64,000 nt of DNA, taken from the NCBI GenBank assembly GCA_959347315.1, contig OY365806.1:37046505-37110504 (forward strand). Direction: 5' to 3'. The notes beneath the pieces are model-generated. The model was not told the DNA's origin, did not search any database, and saw only the letters and a list, made by a program, of their open reading frames with translations. The stretch is from Bimastos eiseni. Taxonomy: Eukaryota > Annelida > Clitellata > Crassiclitellata > Lumbricidae. Below, piece after piece: positions 13,285 through 34,020 of this stretch; the first letter of the stretch is position 1, and the number at the start of each line of letters is the position of its first letter. Made by a program: the position numbers and the translations under genes.

Positions 13285-13750
13285 TGACGTATGATGATGA
13301 TGATGATGAGGAGGAGGAGGAGGAGGAGGAGGAGGAGGAGGAGGAGGAGGAGGAGGTGTTGGAGGACGAGGACGACGACGACGAGGAGGAGGAGAAGAAT
13401 GAGGAGGAGGAAGAGAAGGAGAAGGAGAAGGAGGAGGAGAAGAATGAGGAGGAGGAAGAGAAGGAGAAGGAGAAGGAGGAGGAGAAGAAGAAGATGGAGG
13501 AGGAGATGGTGAAGGAGGAGAAGGAGGCGGCGAAAGAGGAGGAGGAGGAGAAGAAGAAGGAGGCGACGAAAGTGGAGGAGGAGAGGGAGGAGGAGGAGGA
13601 GGAGGAGGAGGAGGTGGTGGAAGAGGAGGAGGATGAGAGGAAGGAGGCGACGAAAGTGGAGGAGAAGGAGAGGGAGGACGAGTAGGCGGAAGAGGAGGAG
13701 GAGGAGAATTAGAAGGAGGAATAGAAGGAGGAATAGAAGGAATAGGAGGA
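13285..13750. repeat. Polypurine (GAG/GAA)n tract, about 450 bp
   Basis: Top strand is nearly all purine, with a repeated GAGGAGGAGAAGAATGAGGA block inside. Lies about 140 bases downstream (gene sense) of COE exon 6, so the transcript would carry a long pyrimidine tract there. Confidence 0.95.
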
Positions 13751-13887
13751 TGAGGATGGCTTTGGTAATGAATGACTGCATTGACTTGTTATACATAATT
13801 ATACATATACATCATTGTAACTCAGCTTAGTTACAGAGGGAAGGGGTGATAGGACGTGTGTGGGGAAGGATATATAGTGTATTCCTA

Positions 13888-22525
<8,638 letters not shown>

Positions 22526-24060
22526 CTTCGGCGCAACGACGGCCGAAGATGGCGCCCAGAAGGAGTCCGTCGTATACAGACTGAGGCCGCTCCCGCTCAA
22601 TACTCACTGACAACACGACCTCCTTCTCCGCAAATGGAGCCCCTCTCTCAAGCGATGCGCACAGACGAGTTTCTTAGGTGGCGCCGAAGCGGAACCACAG
22701 TTGTCTTCTAAGAATTGCTGATAGCCTTCTGGTTGTTACTCGGAGCGCTATAGAAAGAAGCCTCGAGAACTGAATCCAAACGGAATCTCTCGGCCGTCCA
22801 AGCGCTAGCGAGTTCCCACTCCTGTGACGGCCCAACACCAAACCGAAAGAGAACCTTCTTCTAGACCCTATACTCCGAAGAGGAGTCTCTTGGAAACGTA
22901 AATATAGGGAACCTTGAGAACTGTGTCAAATGTGGACCCTCGTTTGCCAGATGACTCACCAACCTGACCTACAGATCGTTATCCTACTCGAAAGCCAAGA
23001 GGTTCCTCGCGCAATAAAAACACATGAAGACGAGCCTCAGAAGAAATTACCGACAACTGCACAACCTATACTTCTCAAGCGATGATTTTTAAAGCTCACA
23101 GCGGCATCTATGCATCGATGGCACTCCAAAATCCAGATGCCAGGCTACCATTTGAGATGAATTTGTTGATGAAGCAGTCGATTCGCGAGGTGGCACACCA
23201 TAGGCCTCAGCTGTTTAAAGGTCAAGGCCAAGAACTTAGCAAGATCCCTGGTGGACCAGATTCATCTGAAACGGGAGCTATGTCCGACGAATGATCAGCT
23301 GTTGAATTCCTTCAGTGTTTACGTCAGTTTATGACAATTATTCCTCATCCGTTCCTCTGTTCGTCTGTCTGCTGGTGCCACTCAACCACCTTTTCCAGTC
23401 GAACACATCTGGTTCCTTCCTCGGTGGAGTCGTAGATTCCCGAACCAGATTCCCGACTAGGGCGACACGAACGTCCGCCGCTGTTTCCTTCCTCTTTCCC
23501 AGAATCCGTTTTCCTTGTTCAACCCGTCTCCGAATGCTCCTCATTCGTCGATTCCCGTCGAATTCCCGGCCCGATTCCCGGGATGTCCGAATAGAATCCG
23601 GATCATATATGCCACGGTCGAGCAGGGATCAAGTCCGGAAGCAGTAGCATCAACGGAATCAGCAGCAGCAGCAGCAGCGGAGTGTGGCTTCTCCCCTTCG
23701 CTCCTCGGTCACACGGCCTACGACGAATTGACGACGTTCAGGCAGCGGGCGTTAGATTAACCAATTCCCTGGAGACCCGGCGGGGAAGGCCGGACCCGTC
23801 CAGCCAATCCGGGTCGACGCTATCCCCCGGATGCAGCCTGCTCAGCTTCCATAGGCAGACATCCGACGAATCAGAGCTGACAGCAGCGCACGCTATATAT
23901 AGACGACGACGCTCATCGCAGAGGAGCCTGGCAAGCAGTCAGCAAGGCATCGCAGCAGCAGCAGTCGATAGATGATGCAATGGACGATGGAGAGAGGGAG
24001 TGGGAGAGGGAGAGGGAATGGGAGAGGGGTAGGGAGGGAGGGAAGAGGAGAATTTCCAGT
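22526..24060 (-). promoter_or_regulatory. EBF: GC/CpG-rich region upstream of the COE start, probable 5'UTR and promoter
   Basis: Immediately upstream of the COE ATG the base composition changes from AT-rich repeats to GC-rich, CpG-bearing sequence, densest at 22526-22720 and again at 23380-23960. No TATA box was assigned. The region also carries a short CAG-type run (about 23655-23675) and ends in a GGGAGA-rich tract (about 23985-24050). Function as promoter is inferred only from position and composition. Confidence 0.4.
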
Positions 24061-24182
24061 GGAAACACTTAACGCTCGACCTAATTGTCCGGGAATTAGA
24101 GGAAACGGAGATGTTTGACTGAGCGATGGAACACTAAGGCCGTCATCATCTACGCGCCATCGACTACGCTAAGCCCATCGGC

Positions 24183-24400
24183 GTGTCTAGATGTACGTTT
24201 GTCTGTCTAGATGTCCGTCTGTTTGGGTGTCCATATGTCTTGATGTCCATCTGTCTGTCTGGATGTCCGTCTGTCAGGATGTCCGTCTGTCTGGATGTCC
24301 CTCTGTTTGGATGTTCGTCTGTTTATCTGGATATCCGTTTGTCTATCTGGATATTCGTCTGCCTGGATGTTCTTTATATCTGTCTGTCTGTATGTAGGAA
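24183..24400. repeat. 16-bp minisatellite derived from CTGT
   Basis: GTCTGGATGTCCGTCT and variants repeated about a dozen times, upstream of the COE promoter region. Confidence 0.9.
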
Positions 24401-25058
24401 ATCCATCTGTGTGGCTGGATATTTCGCTATTGTAATGATCGATATAGCAACTAATTTGTCATCGCCATCATCCTGTAGAACTGTGCTACCAAGCAAATTG
24501 CAAGTCCACATCATCCTCGTCAAAACATTCAGCCTTTCAAATACAACCATTTCACTAGGTCTAATTGTCAGTTTTAAGCTCTCTTTGCCTATCTTTGGCT
24601 GCCACTCGTACGGTCAAATCCTTTTGAGTTGAGGGTGAGCAGGTGGTAATGTCTTCGTCCTAGAATCACGTGATCTGTTCTGTCCAAAATGGTTCTTCAA
24701 CATGACATAATTATATGATGCAACGTACAGAAAGACAGATTTTGCAAATCCGTTTGGGTTGAGTGATGAATGCAATTGGTCAAGGATGAATTGCCTTTCT
24801 ATAAATTATTGCATTTCTTTATGCATTGTAGATATGAATTTTCATTTGTTTCATGAACCGTTGACGTCAATTAATATAGAGCACTTATCAAAATTTGTGC
24901 AATTTCCAAAATCCCTCTTACTAAAGGTCGCCCACTCACGGCCTCACCATCCATGGCCACGGGTTTGGTTATCGAGTTGCATTATTTTCCATTCAGGTCT
25001 CAATTCTTCTCACATCATATTCATCATCAATTAGTGGCTTTGTCGTTGTCTTCATCGT

Positions 25059-25101
<43 letters not shown>

Positions 25102-26527
25102 GATTTAATCCATGAGTCGTTATTTTAGTAACAATCGCAGTCTGTAGAAACATGGTAAGTCCAAAATGATCCGTTTAATATAGGCTGCTGCGCACTCACG
25201 TCTATTGCTACTCTCCAACCCAAAGTCTCTCCTCTGCTAACCTTCCTCAATTTTAGAGCGAGCATTCACGTAATTAATATTGCCCTGTTTCAATCTTTCC
25301 GCAATCCAACCTATATTCAACCTTCATCGATATACCTCACTTACTTCTTCCTTGCCTACTCCCATTTCCGCCTCTCTTCCTTTGCCTCTGTGTCTCTATC
25401 GAGACCTAATCTGAGTTGGAGCAGAGGCTAAATCCTGGTGAGTCAACGATGGATACGTTTCTCTGGGTGGATGCCCAGCTGTCGATATGGACTACTTATA
25501 AATTTCTGGACCACCTCCTCCCTCGACGAACATTTAACAACGCTTGACATTGCAATTCCTTCTCAGTCATGCATTACTTTACCTACTCTGCAGTCGCAGC
25601 ATACCTTGCTGCGATTTCTTTTCATCCTTAAGACATTCATTACCTTTTCGTAATTTAATAACTTAACCTCACAATGGTTGTTCTGCTGATCCGAGTTCGA
25701 GCAGAGGCCAAATCCTGGTTAGCCAACGATGGATAAGTTTCTCTGCTGCCATCTGGCGAAGGTAATCTATATTCTTAGAATTGACACCTATTGGATGAGC
25801 TTCCTGAGTAATTATCTTCGATGTAACAGATTCGTTCACTAGATGGCCTTCACAAATAACATTCCTAAAACCGGAAATCGTCATGTTAAGGTCACTTCAT
25901 TATTAGTGTCTCTGTTCGCGGTGTTACAGCGGGGACACGATTTCTAACAATCCAATTCAATGGTTCAAGCGATCCGCTATCGAAGAGCAATTTCCCTAAG
26001 TATTGTATCCAACACACGCTGAATGTTTTTCCTACGCTCTCCTTGTGCCTCGACGAATATCCGGACGTGCGTTATCATCGTAAGGGAGGGACTACTCGTC
26101 AACATCGTCATTGTGATCACGAACGATGTCTACAGCCGTCGCTCTACTCTTTCGCCGTAACGTGGCCTAGGACTCCTAACATCCATGCTACCTGTCAGCT
26201 GTCGACTGGAATCCGTTGGTTGGTTCCATACTTGTGCGTAGGCCCGCCACTGGTGACTCTTTCAACCTACTGTTCATTTTTATGCTGCTGATGTAAATTA
26301 TCTGTATGAAATGACGGTTAACATCATACAGGCCTGCGCAGAAAACGTATCTGAGCAGGTGTCTTAAAATGGTGCTATATAAATGTTCGATTAAATTGCA
26401 TTAAATTATGTTAATTAGTGGTCATTAACGGGAAAATATACCGGAAGCCAAAAGTTTTGTTTGGTGAAAAAGAAATTGAAATATGATGATAAAATCGGTT
26501 TTATTGGTTAGTTTTAAGGGAAAATGT
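24401..26527. other. COE-FGF intergenic segment, no gene found
   Basis: Contains (CAT)n at 25058-25101 and a direct repeat of about 55 bases (25410-25465 and 25690-25745, sharing GAGCAGAGGC-AAATCCTGGT and CAACGATGGATA). Confidence 0.6.
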
Positions 26528-26529
26528 AA

Positions 26530-26612
26530 TAGGCCTATTTTGCTTACTTTCTTAACTAAAACTTGATTAATTCTTTAATTTTTTTATTTAGCAATTAGCA
26601 ATGGAGCCTACG
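26530..26612 (+). repeat. Direct repeat D1, copy 1
   Basis: TATTTTGCTTACTTTCTTAA, then a GATTAATTCTTTAATT stretch and TTAGCAATTAGCAATGG; the same segment recurs at 28576-28653 about 2 kb on. The 350-bp hAT element begins 24 bases after this copy. Confidence 0.85.
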
Positions 26613-26635
26613 TGGCTGCAAAAGTAGGTCTACAT

Positions 26636-26985
26636 CAGTGGTTTTCAACCTGTTTCGGTATAGGGGCACTTTTTTTAGTTGGAGGGGACATGATGGGCCA
26701 CAAAGTTAAAAATAATTATTTAAATTTTAACAGATTTTTTATTTCGGCACGTGCTGGTCCGTAGATTAAATAGAATCAAATTACACATGGATAAATTCCT
26801 GTTTAATCATCTTAGATTAGTAATAAATGTCAACAAAATATAATAATTTATAATAGAAAATAAAAATTCTGTCAAGCGTTCATTTCTTGCACGTATATTT
26901 CTGTTATATCATTGATAGGTAGAGGGCCACTTTTCGAGGCCTGGAGGGCCATTATGGGCCTCGGGCCACAGGTTGGGAATCTCTG
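26636..26985. mobile_element. Non-autonomous hAT-type element, 350 bp
   Basis: Starts CAGTGGTTTTCAACCTG and ends CAGGTTGGGAATCTCTG, imperfect inverted termini with subterminal GGGCCA motifs. The flanks are GTCTACAT (26628-26635) and GTTTACAT (26986-26993), an 8-bp target duplication with one mismatch, as expected for hAT. The interior is AT-rich with no transposase. Confidence 0.85.
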
Positions 26986-26999
26986 GTTTACATAATAGA

Positions 27000-28510
27000 T
27001 CCTAATCCAACTGTATGGAAATTTCTTTATCACAAATCACATACACAGAAAGATATTAGATTATATACACATAAAGATTTCACATTTCATACCGCCAAGT
27101 AAACTTTTACATAGCGCCCGTATGGCCCTGATCCAATGTCCATATCCGATGGTCATACCATGCTGAATCGAGATCTAAATCTCTCCCTCCCCCTTCCCCC
27201 TCCCCCTCCCCCTTTCCCCCCCCATCAGCAGGAACAGGAGGAGGCGATCCTCTACCCGCACGCTCTCACACATTGCAGTTGTTTCTAGTATTACACGTAA
27301 ACAATGCATTTCATAATAAATCAACAGTTGAACTGGTCCACATAAAATCAAATAAATTAGACCGTCTAATTAATCTGCCTGAGTAACTATCGTATCTCCG
27401 ATGAAATAGGTGCACACACAAGACACATTCCGTACCGACGCGTACTGTGTAAACAAAAATCACTATATATTATGACGATTGATATAGTAGGCCTATAGAA
27501 GCTGAATCACAGAACGAAGTAAAATGTATGCATGTATTTCTGTACGTATTTATGTATGTTTTTGTGTATGTATGTATGTATGCATGTATGTATGTACGTA
27601 TGTATGCATGTATGTATAGGGGTCAAAATGGGCGCCTGGGGTCATCATCTACATCTTGATTGGGGCCACATACTGTGTAAACATTAAATGGGGGCATGGT
27701 CAGATTGCCACCCTTTGATCCGCCCCTGATGTATGTAGGTAATATGTAAACATGTCTGCATATACGCATGTTTTTATGTATACTTAGCTAAAACCATTGA
27801 CTTTATTGTCTAATGACTTACATATGAATTATAGAGACATTTCTTAATTTTCATGAAGCAATGGGAAAAACAAATACAACAAGTTTTAACATCCATTTAG
27901 TGAGGTTAGGGTAAGTACATGTAAGTACGTTGTGCAGGCAGTTCTTCATGTGGCAATCAACTTGTGTTCAATTCATGAACTGTGATGGGTTTGCCTCGTA
28001 TATATATATATATGTATATATATATGACTACTTATCTAAAACGCTATGTAGGTCTAGACTATAGTAGCGACATTGCACACGGAACATTATTCATAGACAC
28101 TTGAATTTATGTAGAACCACTACATGTGGACCACTCGATATACATGCAACACATCCCGAGCGTCGATAGTTCTTTATACACTTACAGCAAAATATAAGTG
28201 AGACGCGTGTTGTGCGCTTGATAGGGTCGTGCACAGTTTGGCACGTTTCGTGACAGTCGCTGGCACGCAGATTCCAGGCAACTCGAGACGGGGCCGAGAC
28301 CTACGCCAACTGTTTGCTGAGACTCGCATGAATAATAATGACGCCTAAAATGGGACTATTTTTAGGCCAATGTTTCAATTCACATTCTACAAAAGACTAC
28401 AAGGCAATCCAGGGCTCACACGTGATGTGATTGACAAATTCAAATCTAAACACAAGCATGCATAGGCCTATATATATATATATATATATATAGTTTTCCT
28501 GTTTATAGAT
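27000..28510. other. Gene-free intergenic segment
   Basis: Contains a C-rich CCCTCC run at 27185-27225, (TATG)n at 27540-27620 and TA runs near 28000 and 28470. 27620-27730 has GGGGTCAAAATGGGCG and an inverse-like end TTTGATCCGCCCCTG, a possible small MITE. Confidence 0.5.
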
Positions 28511-28514
28511 ATAT

Positions 28515-30070
28515 GTATAGTGTATTTATATAGACTGTCCTAAAAATGGAACCTTTAGAGTATTACGCAAATAGTCAATAGGTCTATTTTGCTTACTTTC
28601 TTAACTAAAAATTGATTAATTCTTTAATTATATATTTAGCAATTAGCAATGGGGGTGCCATGACACCTACGGCACCTCTGGATACTGTGTAGGCCTACCT
28701 GACCTGAAACATGCAGATGAATTGACATGACCTGACCTAATCAAACCTAATTGATTAAATCTTTTACAACCTTTGTGAAAACAGTACATTCTTAGTAGGC
28801 CTGCATCTTTGCATATTATCAACCATCCACCGATGTCTCGAGCATTTACACATTGGTGCTATAGAAGTACTTATGATATATTAGTTAGCTATTAGCCAGT
28901 CAATACACCATCATTTGCCAGTTTAGAAATAATATAAATTTTCATCAATATATAAAATTCTAAACAGTTTTAATCCTGACATAATAATCAAAAAATTCTG
29001 ATTTATGACCCGTTAAAAGTATTCATAGCGATTTTAATAAAAATAAAAATTTGAAAAATAAAGCGGTTAGAAAATGGCATCCAGCCAAGAAGAAACAATT
29101 TTGACATTTTTACTGGAAACAATATTGCAGTGCAAAGAAAATTGATTAAAAAATGTCCAGGCGAGGGTCGACATTTCAGCAGGCGGCTAAAAGCCTAAAA
29201 GATGCATTTAGGAAAAACTAAAAAGGATCGTCTGAACGTCGTCCGTGTAACGGTAGCCGCCATCAAGAACTGCATGGAACAAGAAAATATTGAACAAGTG
29301 CAGGAGCTTTTTCTAAGTTAAGAAGATAAATCCTCTATCGCATACATATGACGCTAAGCGAAATCAGTCACGAAAGATTGGTAGTTGAAAAACTTCCGTG
29401 AATGAAGTTGTCAAGAAAGTCCTTGAATTAAAATGCTCGAAGAAACGTCGGGCGATGGAATTAACAGAAGCCAACAGTCATGCAAGCTTGCAGGCACCAC
29501 GGCTTGAGAGTTAAGGACAACAAGCCGTCAGATCGCTATCCTGTTCACATGTTAATCTTATGTGATTCACAGCAGCTGTAAAGTTGTTCTCTAATTCGCT
29601 ACAGCAAAGGACATTCCGAAGAACAGCATCTCAGGCGTTCGTTTGCGTCATATTCGCTTGACATTTAGTCGGTCAGTCATGATTTCAGTTGAGATATCGG
29701 CTCGTAATGATAAAACGGAAATCCTAGTAGTAGGCTACCAGAAATGAAAGTAAGAAAAATAATTTGAGACCATTATCAGATGTATCCCTGTCGTTGGAAG
29801 AGTTTTTGCATGATGAGCGATTAGTCAGACTATTACATATTTCAATCAGATATGGCGATCCACATCAACGAGCTCATGAAACTATTGAACTGCTGCAAAA
29901 GTGACTCCGAGTTTCAAACCTCATAATATTTGCCGCTAAGCAGTCGGACTTAAATCCGGTTGATTGCAAGATTGAGGAATAATGCAGGAGAAGGTTTACG
30001 AACAAATAATATTATCAGGGACATTGAAAAGCTGCGTGAACGAAGTTAATGCATGGAAGGAACCCGCTAA
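28515..30070 (+). pseudogene. Decayed Tc1/mariner-type transposase element
   Basis: Frames are broken many times, but translated fragments are recognisable: CSKKRRAMELTEANSHASL (29427-29490), DPHQRAHETIELLQK (29858-29902) and AKQSDLNPVDCKIEE (29935-29979). They correspond to the helix-turn-helix region and the D-x-x-x-H-R-A and PDLNPVDY catalytic regions of IS630/Tc1/mariner transposases. ACTGTCCTAAAAATGGAAC near 28527 may be a terminal repeat; the right terminus was not located. Non-functional. Confidence 0.75.
28576..28653 (+). repeat. Direct repeat D1, copy 2
   Basis: Second copy of 26530-26612, differing at a few positions; it may belong to the dead mariner-like element around it. Confidence 0.85.
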
Positions 30071-30304
30071 TTCATTCATTCTCTAAATCATTAATTCACA
30101 AAATTAACAATGGATTCATTTGTAGCATAACTTCCTGCCACTTGTGCTTGTAAAGTAGTTTCTGGATGCAACTTCTGCAACTTGTGTCGTCCTCTTCTGA
30201 CAAAAGAAGAAAAGAGAGTCAGTTGGTCTCGGACGAAGCCTATATTTTCGCTTCATAATTGGTGAAAGGATATTACAAGGGCGTGAGAACCGCTCCTTGA
30301 TACA

Positions 30305-30480
30305 CGTGTGGGGCGTAGTGTAATGGATAACACAATGGCGTGCAGAGCAGAAGAGGCGAGTTCGATTCCCGTTACCCTTATAGGGTTATTAATCATCCAT
30401 TCGCTATAGGCAGTGGCGTTGGTTAAGGTACTTTAAACAATGCTACGATGTCATTTAGTACAGGGAGTGTATTACACGGC
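30305..30480 (+). mobile_element. Second tRNA-derived SINE type
   Basis: GTAGTGTAATGGATAAC (A box region) and GGCGAGTTCGATTCCCG (B box) in tRNA-like spacing, then a non-tRNA body containing GGTTAAGGTACTTTAAACAA. The sequence does not fold as a proper tRNA across the acceptor stem, so SINE head is preferred over tRNA gene. Confidence 0.6.
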
Positions 30481-30657
30481 CAGCCGCATAGCTTCCTGTC
30501 TTTAAAACTAACACCGCTGGTGATACATGAGCTTTCATTCGTGACTGAATCGTTGCCTACTTGAAGTGATTTCAGCAGTCAGCATTCTCACACTTGCGGC
30601 CGTTCAAGGTCTTTCGAGATAGTTTGACTCCAAAATACTCATGACCACCAGGTTTGC

Positions 30658-30931
30658 GAATTTATAAATCCGAAATCCCGTGCAAACATTGTCTGCTAGT
30701 TGTGGCGCATTTTTACGGTCACCTGTTTGTCGAAATTGCCCTTTTTTCATGTTTGTAGCGAAAACAATTAATTATGCCTTTCGTTAGTGTTGATCTCGGA
30801 CAAAGCTTACGTTTCGCTTCATGATCGGTAGAAAAATACTCCGAGGTCAGACGAATTTCGACAAACAGAAGACCGTAAAATGCGCCGCAACTAACAGCCA
30901 ACGTTTGCTATGGTTTGGAATTGTAAATTAA
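30658..30931. mobile_element. Foldback/MITE element with arms of about 80 bp
   Basis: 30658-30739 and 30850-30931 are imperfect inverted copies, best at GGCGCATTTT, ACGGTC and TGTTTGTCGAAATT. The spacer of about 110 bases contains TCTCGGACAAAGC, homologous to TCTCGGACGAAGC in a separate direct copy at about 30218-30275. Confidence 0.75.
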
Positions 30932-30939
30932 CTCGATTG

Positions 30940-33900
30940 GATACTTCCGTGATAGTAATAATAATAGTTGATTATAATTATTGCTGTTACAGCTATAGCT
31001 AACGAACCGTTATTGCTAAGGAGAGTCACAACGTCATTTTGCATTGAGGCAGGTTCAAGCAGAGACAATTAAACGTGACTTATTAATTTTTATTGCATAC
31101 TTAACTACTGCAATGCTGATGGACGCCTACGCGGTAGTTTGTCTAGAGTACTCTAGGCCCACTTAATTAATTTTTATGTTGCAAAATGCGGTGACGTCAT
31201 CCATCTTATTCTGGTTGACGGTATCATGTCAGGTTTTGCACTAAATATCGAGAGGGAGGGGATGAAGAGTTGGAGGAGTGGATGGTCGGGTGAGGAGGGA
31301 GAACGAAAATGGCTACAAATCACTGTGCGGCAAAGTTGCACTATCGTTTGTGCCTACATCATATCTTTATAGATAGATTTAGCCATGAAGAGATTTGTCT
31401 CTACAAGAATTCAATCAATCATATCCACGTCGCCCATGAGTGATTGGAGAATGGCTGATGGTGGGTGGGATTGGTTGATCTTTTGATCTATGATACTTAC
31501 GCATCTATCCATTCGTCTAGGCCTACTCAAACATTCAACCACCTACTCTCTAGTACACCTACTCATCAATGCATCTATCAATACATATATCAATTCATCC
31601 GTTCGTCCATTCATTCATACATCCATCCATCCATCCATCCAATGGCATCAACACGGCTGCAAGAGTGAAGATCATAGGGTGATGCATAAAACTTGGGAGA
31701 GACATGTCATAAAAAATGTGTTGCGAAAATTCAGCCTACCATTTTGATTTTCGAGATCAAGACGCCTTCCGTTGATCGGATGGACAAAACCCACAATTCA
31801 AGACCTTCTGGATAGCAAAAAATTAAGACAAACACGTCATTCAGTATTGAACCGGACCCAAACGTATTCATTAACTCTTATCCTTCCTTAGCATAAAATC
31901 CTTCCTTAGCATAAAATCCTTCAGGCTTTTAGCCCATCCATGAAATAATAAATCCCGAAATTGCTTATCTATAGAATCACTGGGTCACACGTAATTCTTA
32001 TCAGAGTATTTTTAAGTTGACGGGTTCTGGTCCCCCATTGATGTTCTTCTCGTCTAATTTGCGTGGGCATTTTAAATAAATGGACAGCGGTGTGCTTAGC
32101 TATGGTTGTGCTCTGACCCTTTAGCGTGAATCTGGGAACCCAACATCTTGTTACCTAGATAAAAGGCCTATATCAGTTTAATCTCAATATGAAGCAGTAA
32201 TTTCGCTAGGTTTAGTAGCACCTGATACTGCTAACACAATGTCTTCAGTGGAGGCTACAAGTTGCAATAGGCAGTTGTATATTGTCAATTTTTTATATTT
32301 ACAAATTGATTGTCACTTGCCTCGGGTCCATCTAAGTCTGGTTTATCTGGGTGTGACTTAGGAGTTAGAGTCAACCAATTTGCCATTGATTTTTGCGATT
32401 ACGATGATTTTTCTATCACACTGGATTCACATTTTGTTAAATCTTGCACCAAAATGTATTTTTGAAGAACCCATCACAACAGATAATAATAACTGTAATA
32501 CTTTTAAAAATTAAATATATTGATTTACAGAAATAAGAAAATTAATTATTACCAAACTCAATGAATTCCGAAAGGTTTTTGTCAAAAGTGACTAACTCAT
32601 TCGATGACGCAAATTTTAAAATATAACTGAGGTGTCATAACCAAACGATAAAACCTAAATAAATGATGCATTGCTTAGGTCCAGGTAGAAGTTTCATTAT
32701 AGGCCTATTATACAGGGTGTATTAGTCAAAGACGTTTTTATTGCACTGTTCTACTGTAATTTTAGTTTTCAAATGTTAATTAAAGTAAGATAATGTTGCA
32801 GGAAAAATTAATGATGGGCTATATGGAATTTTTAAAGTTACGCATTCTGAAAATGCGCTCATTCTGTAGGTTTTGGCGCTGTGCCAAGGCACTTCTGCAC
32901 CTCGAGAGATCGATCGATCGATTGAAGGACAAATCGATTGAACAACAGATCGATCGAACGACCTAATGATTAAAGGACATATCGGTTGAACCAGCGAAGG
33001 ATGGAACGAACGACCGAACGATAGAACGCTCGCAGCCTAAATCACTGAGCGACCGAACGACCTACCGACCGAACGGACGGATCGATCGACCAATCGATCG
33101 ACCGATCAACATACCGACCGAACGACCGATTGCAGAGTGTAAATGAGTTACGATAGAGAGCTTTCGATCTTTGCGCTTCTCACGCCAACCGCTCAATTAA
33201 CCATGCGTTGGTCCTTGTACGACGATACGAAGACGAAGACGAGGCCCTTGGCCGCCGTAACTCATCTTCGCCACAAAGACTGTAGTAGTAGGCCAAGACT
33301 TCAAATTGGTGTTGGATCGGCGACATTAGGAAAAGCCTCGCGAAACCAAAGGCTGCGGAAGACATACGATTCCCAGCTTTCTTCCGGGTAGAGTTGATCA
33401 GTTAAGACATTTTCTACTTTCGATCCGTGTGCGTTAATTAATTAGCTGATTAGCATATTTACAACCATTCTGGCGGAAGCAGTTAATCACTGTCAGTAAA
33501 TGACCAGATCAACGTAGACAACAGAACTACTTTAAAGTCTGATTGCAGAATACAAGTAGCCCGTGATTCGTTAGCAGACATATGTTTTTGTCTTGAGGAT
33601 AAAAAAGGACCACACCGAGGCTGTCTAGTGTCACTGGTGGTCAGTGTTCATTGTGTGACTGATTCTTTCGCAGTAGTGTCTGCTCTTGGAAGGCTTTGCA
33701 AATCGTGAACTGCTCTCAGATCGTGCAAGCAGCGGATTCGAAAAGAGGAAACAGTTGAGGTACTTGAGTTCAGTTGCTTGAGTTGAGGTACTTCTTCCTT
33801 CAGTCGAACAGGTCAAAGTCTCTGCTTCGTCTCTCTTCGGATGTCGTCGTCGTTTTTCATTTCAAACAGGAAGCGACGTCGAAGAGAAGGCTTTGCGTGG

Positions 33901-34000
33901 GGCAACTGATTATTGGAATTCTGAATTAAGAACAATTAAGAGAAAACTCGCTAATGCCGACATCTGTTCCGAATGACGATGCCAAATGCATCTGAACCGT
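30940..34000. other. Gene-free intergenic segment
   Basis: 31600-31642 is a short CATC run; 31888-31925 a tandem duplication of CCTTCCTTAGCATAAAAT; 32400-32660 is strongly AT-rich; TATACAGGGTGT at about 32708 resembles a mariner-type terminus; 32905-33125 is a degenerate GATC/GACC/GAAC tetranucleotide field. Confidence 0.55.
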
Positions 34001-34020
34001 GAGTTTGTAACAGGCAGATA

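Noticed and set aside
13284..13685. Poly-Glu open frame
   Set aside because: Explained by the GAG/GAA polypurine tract.
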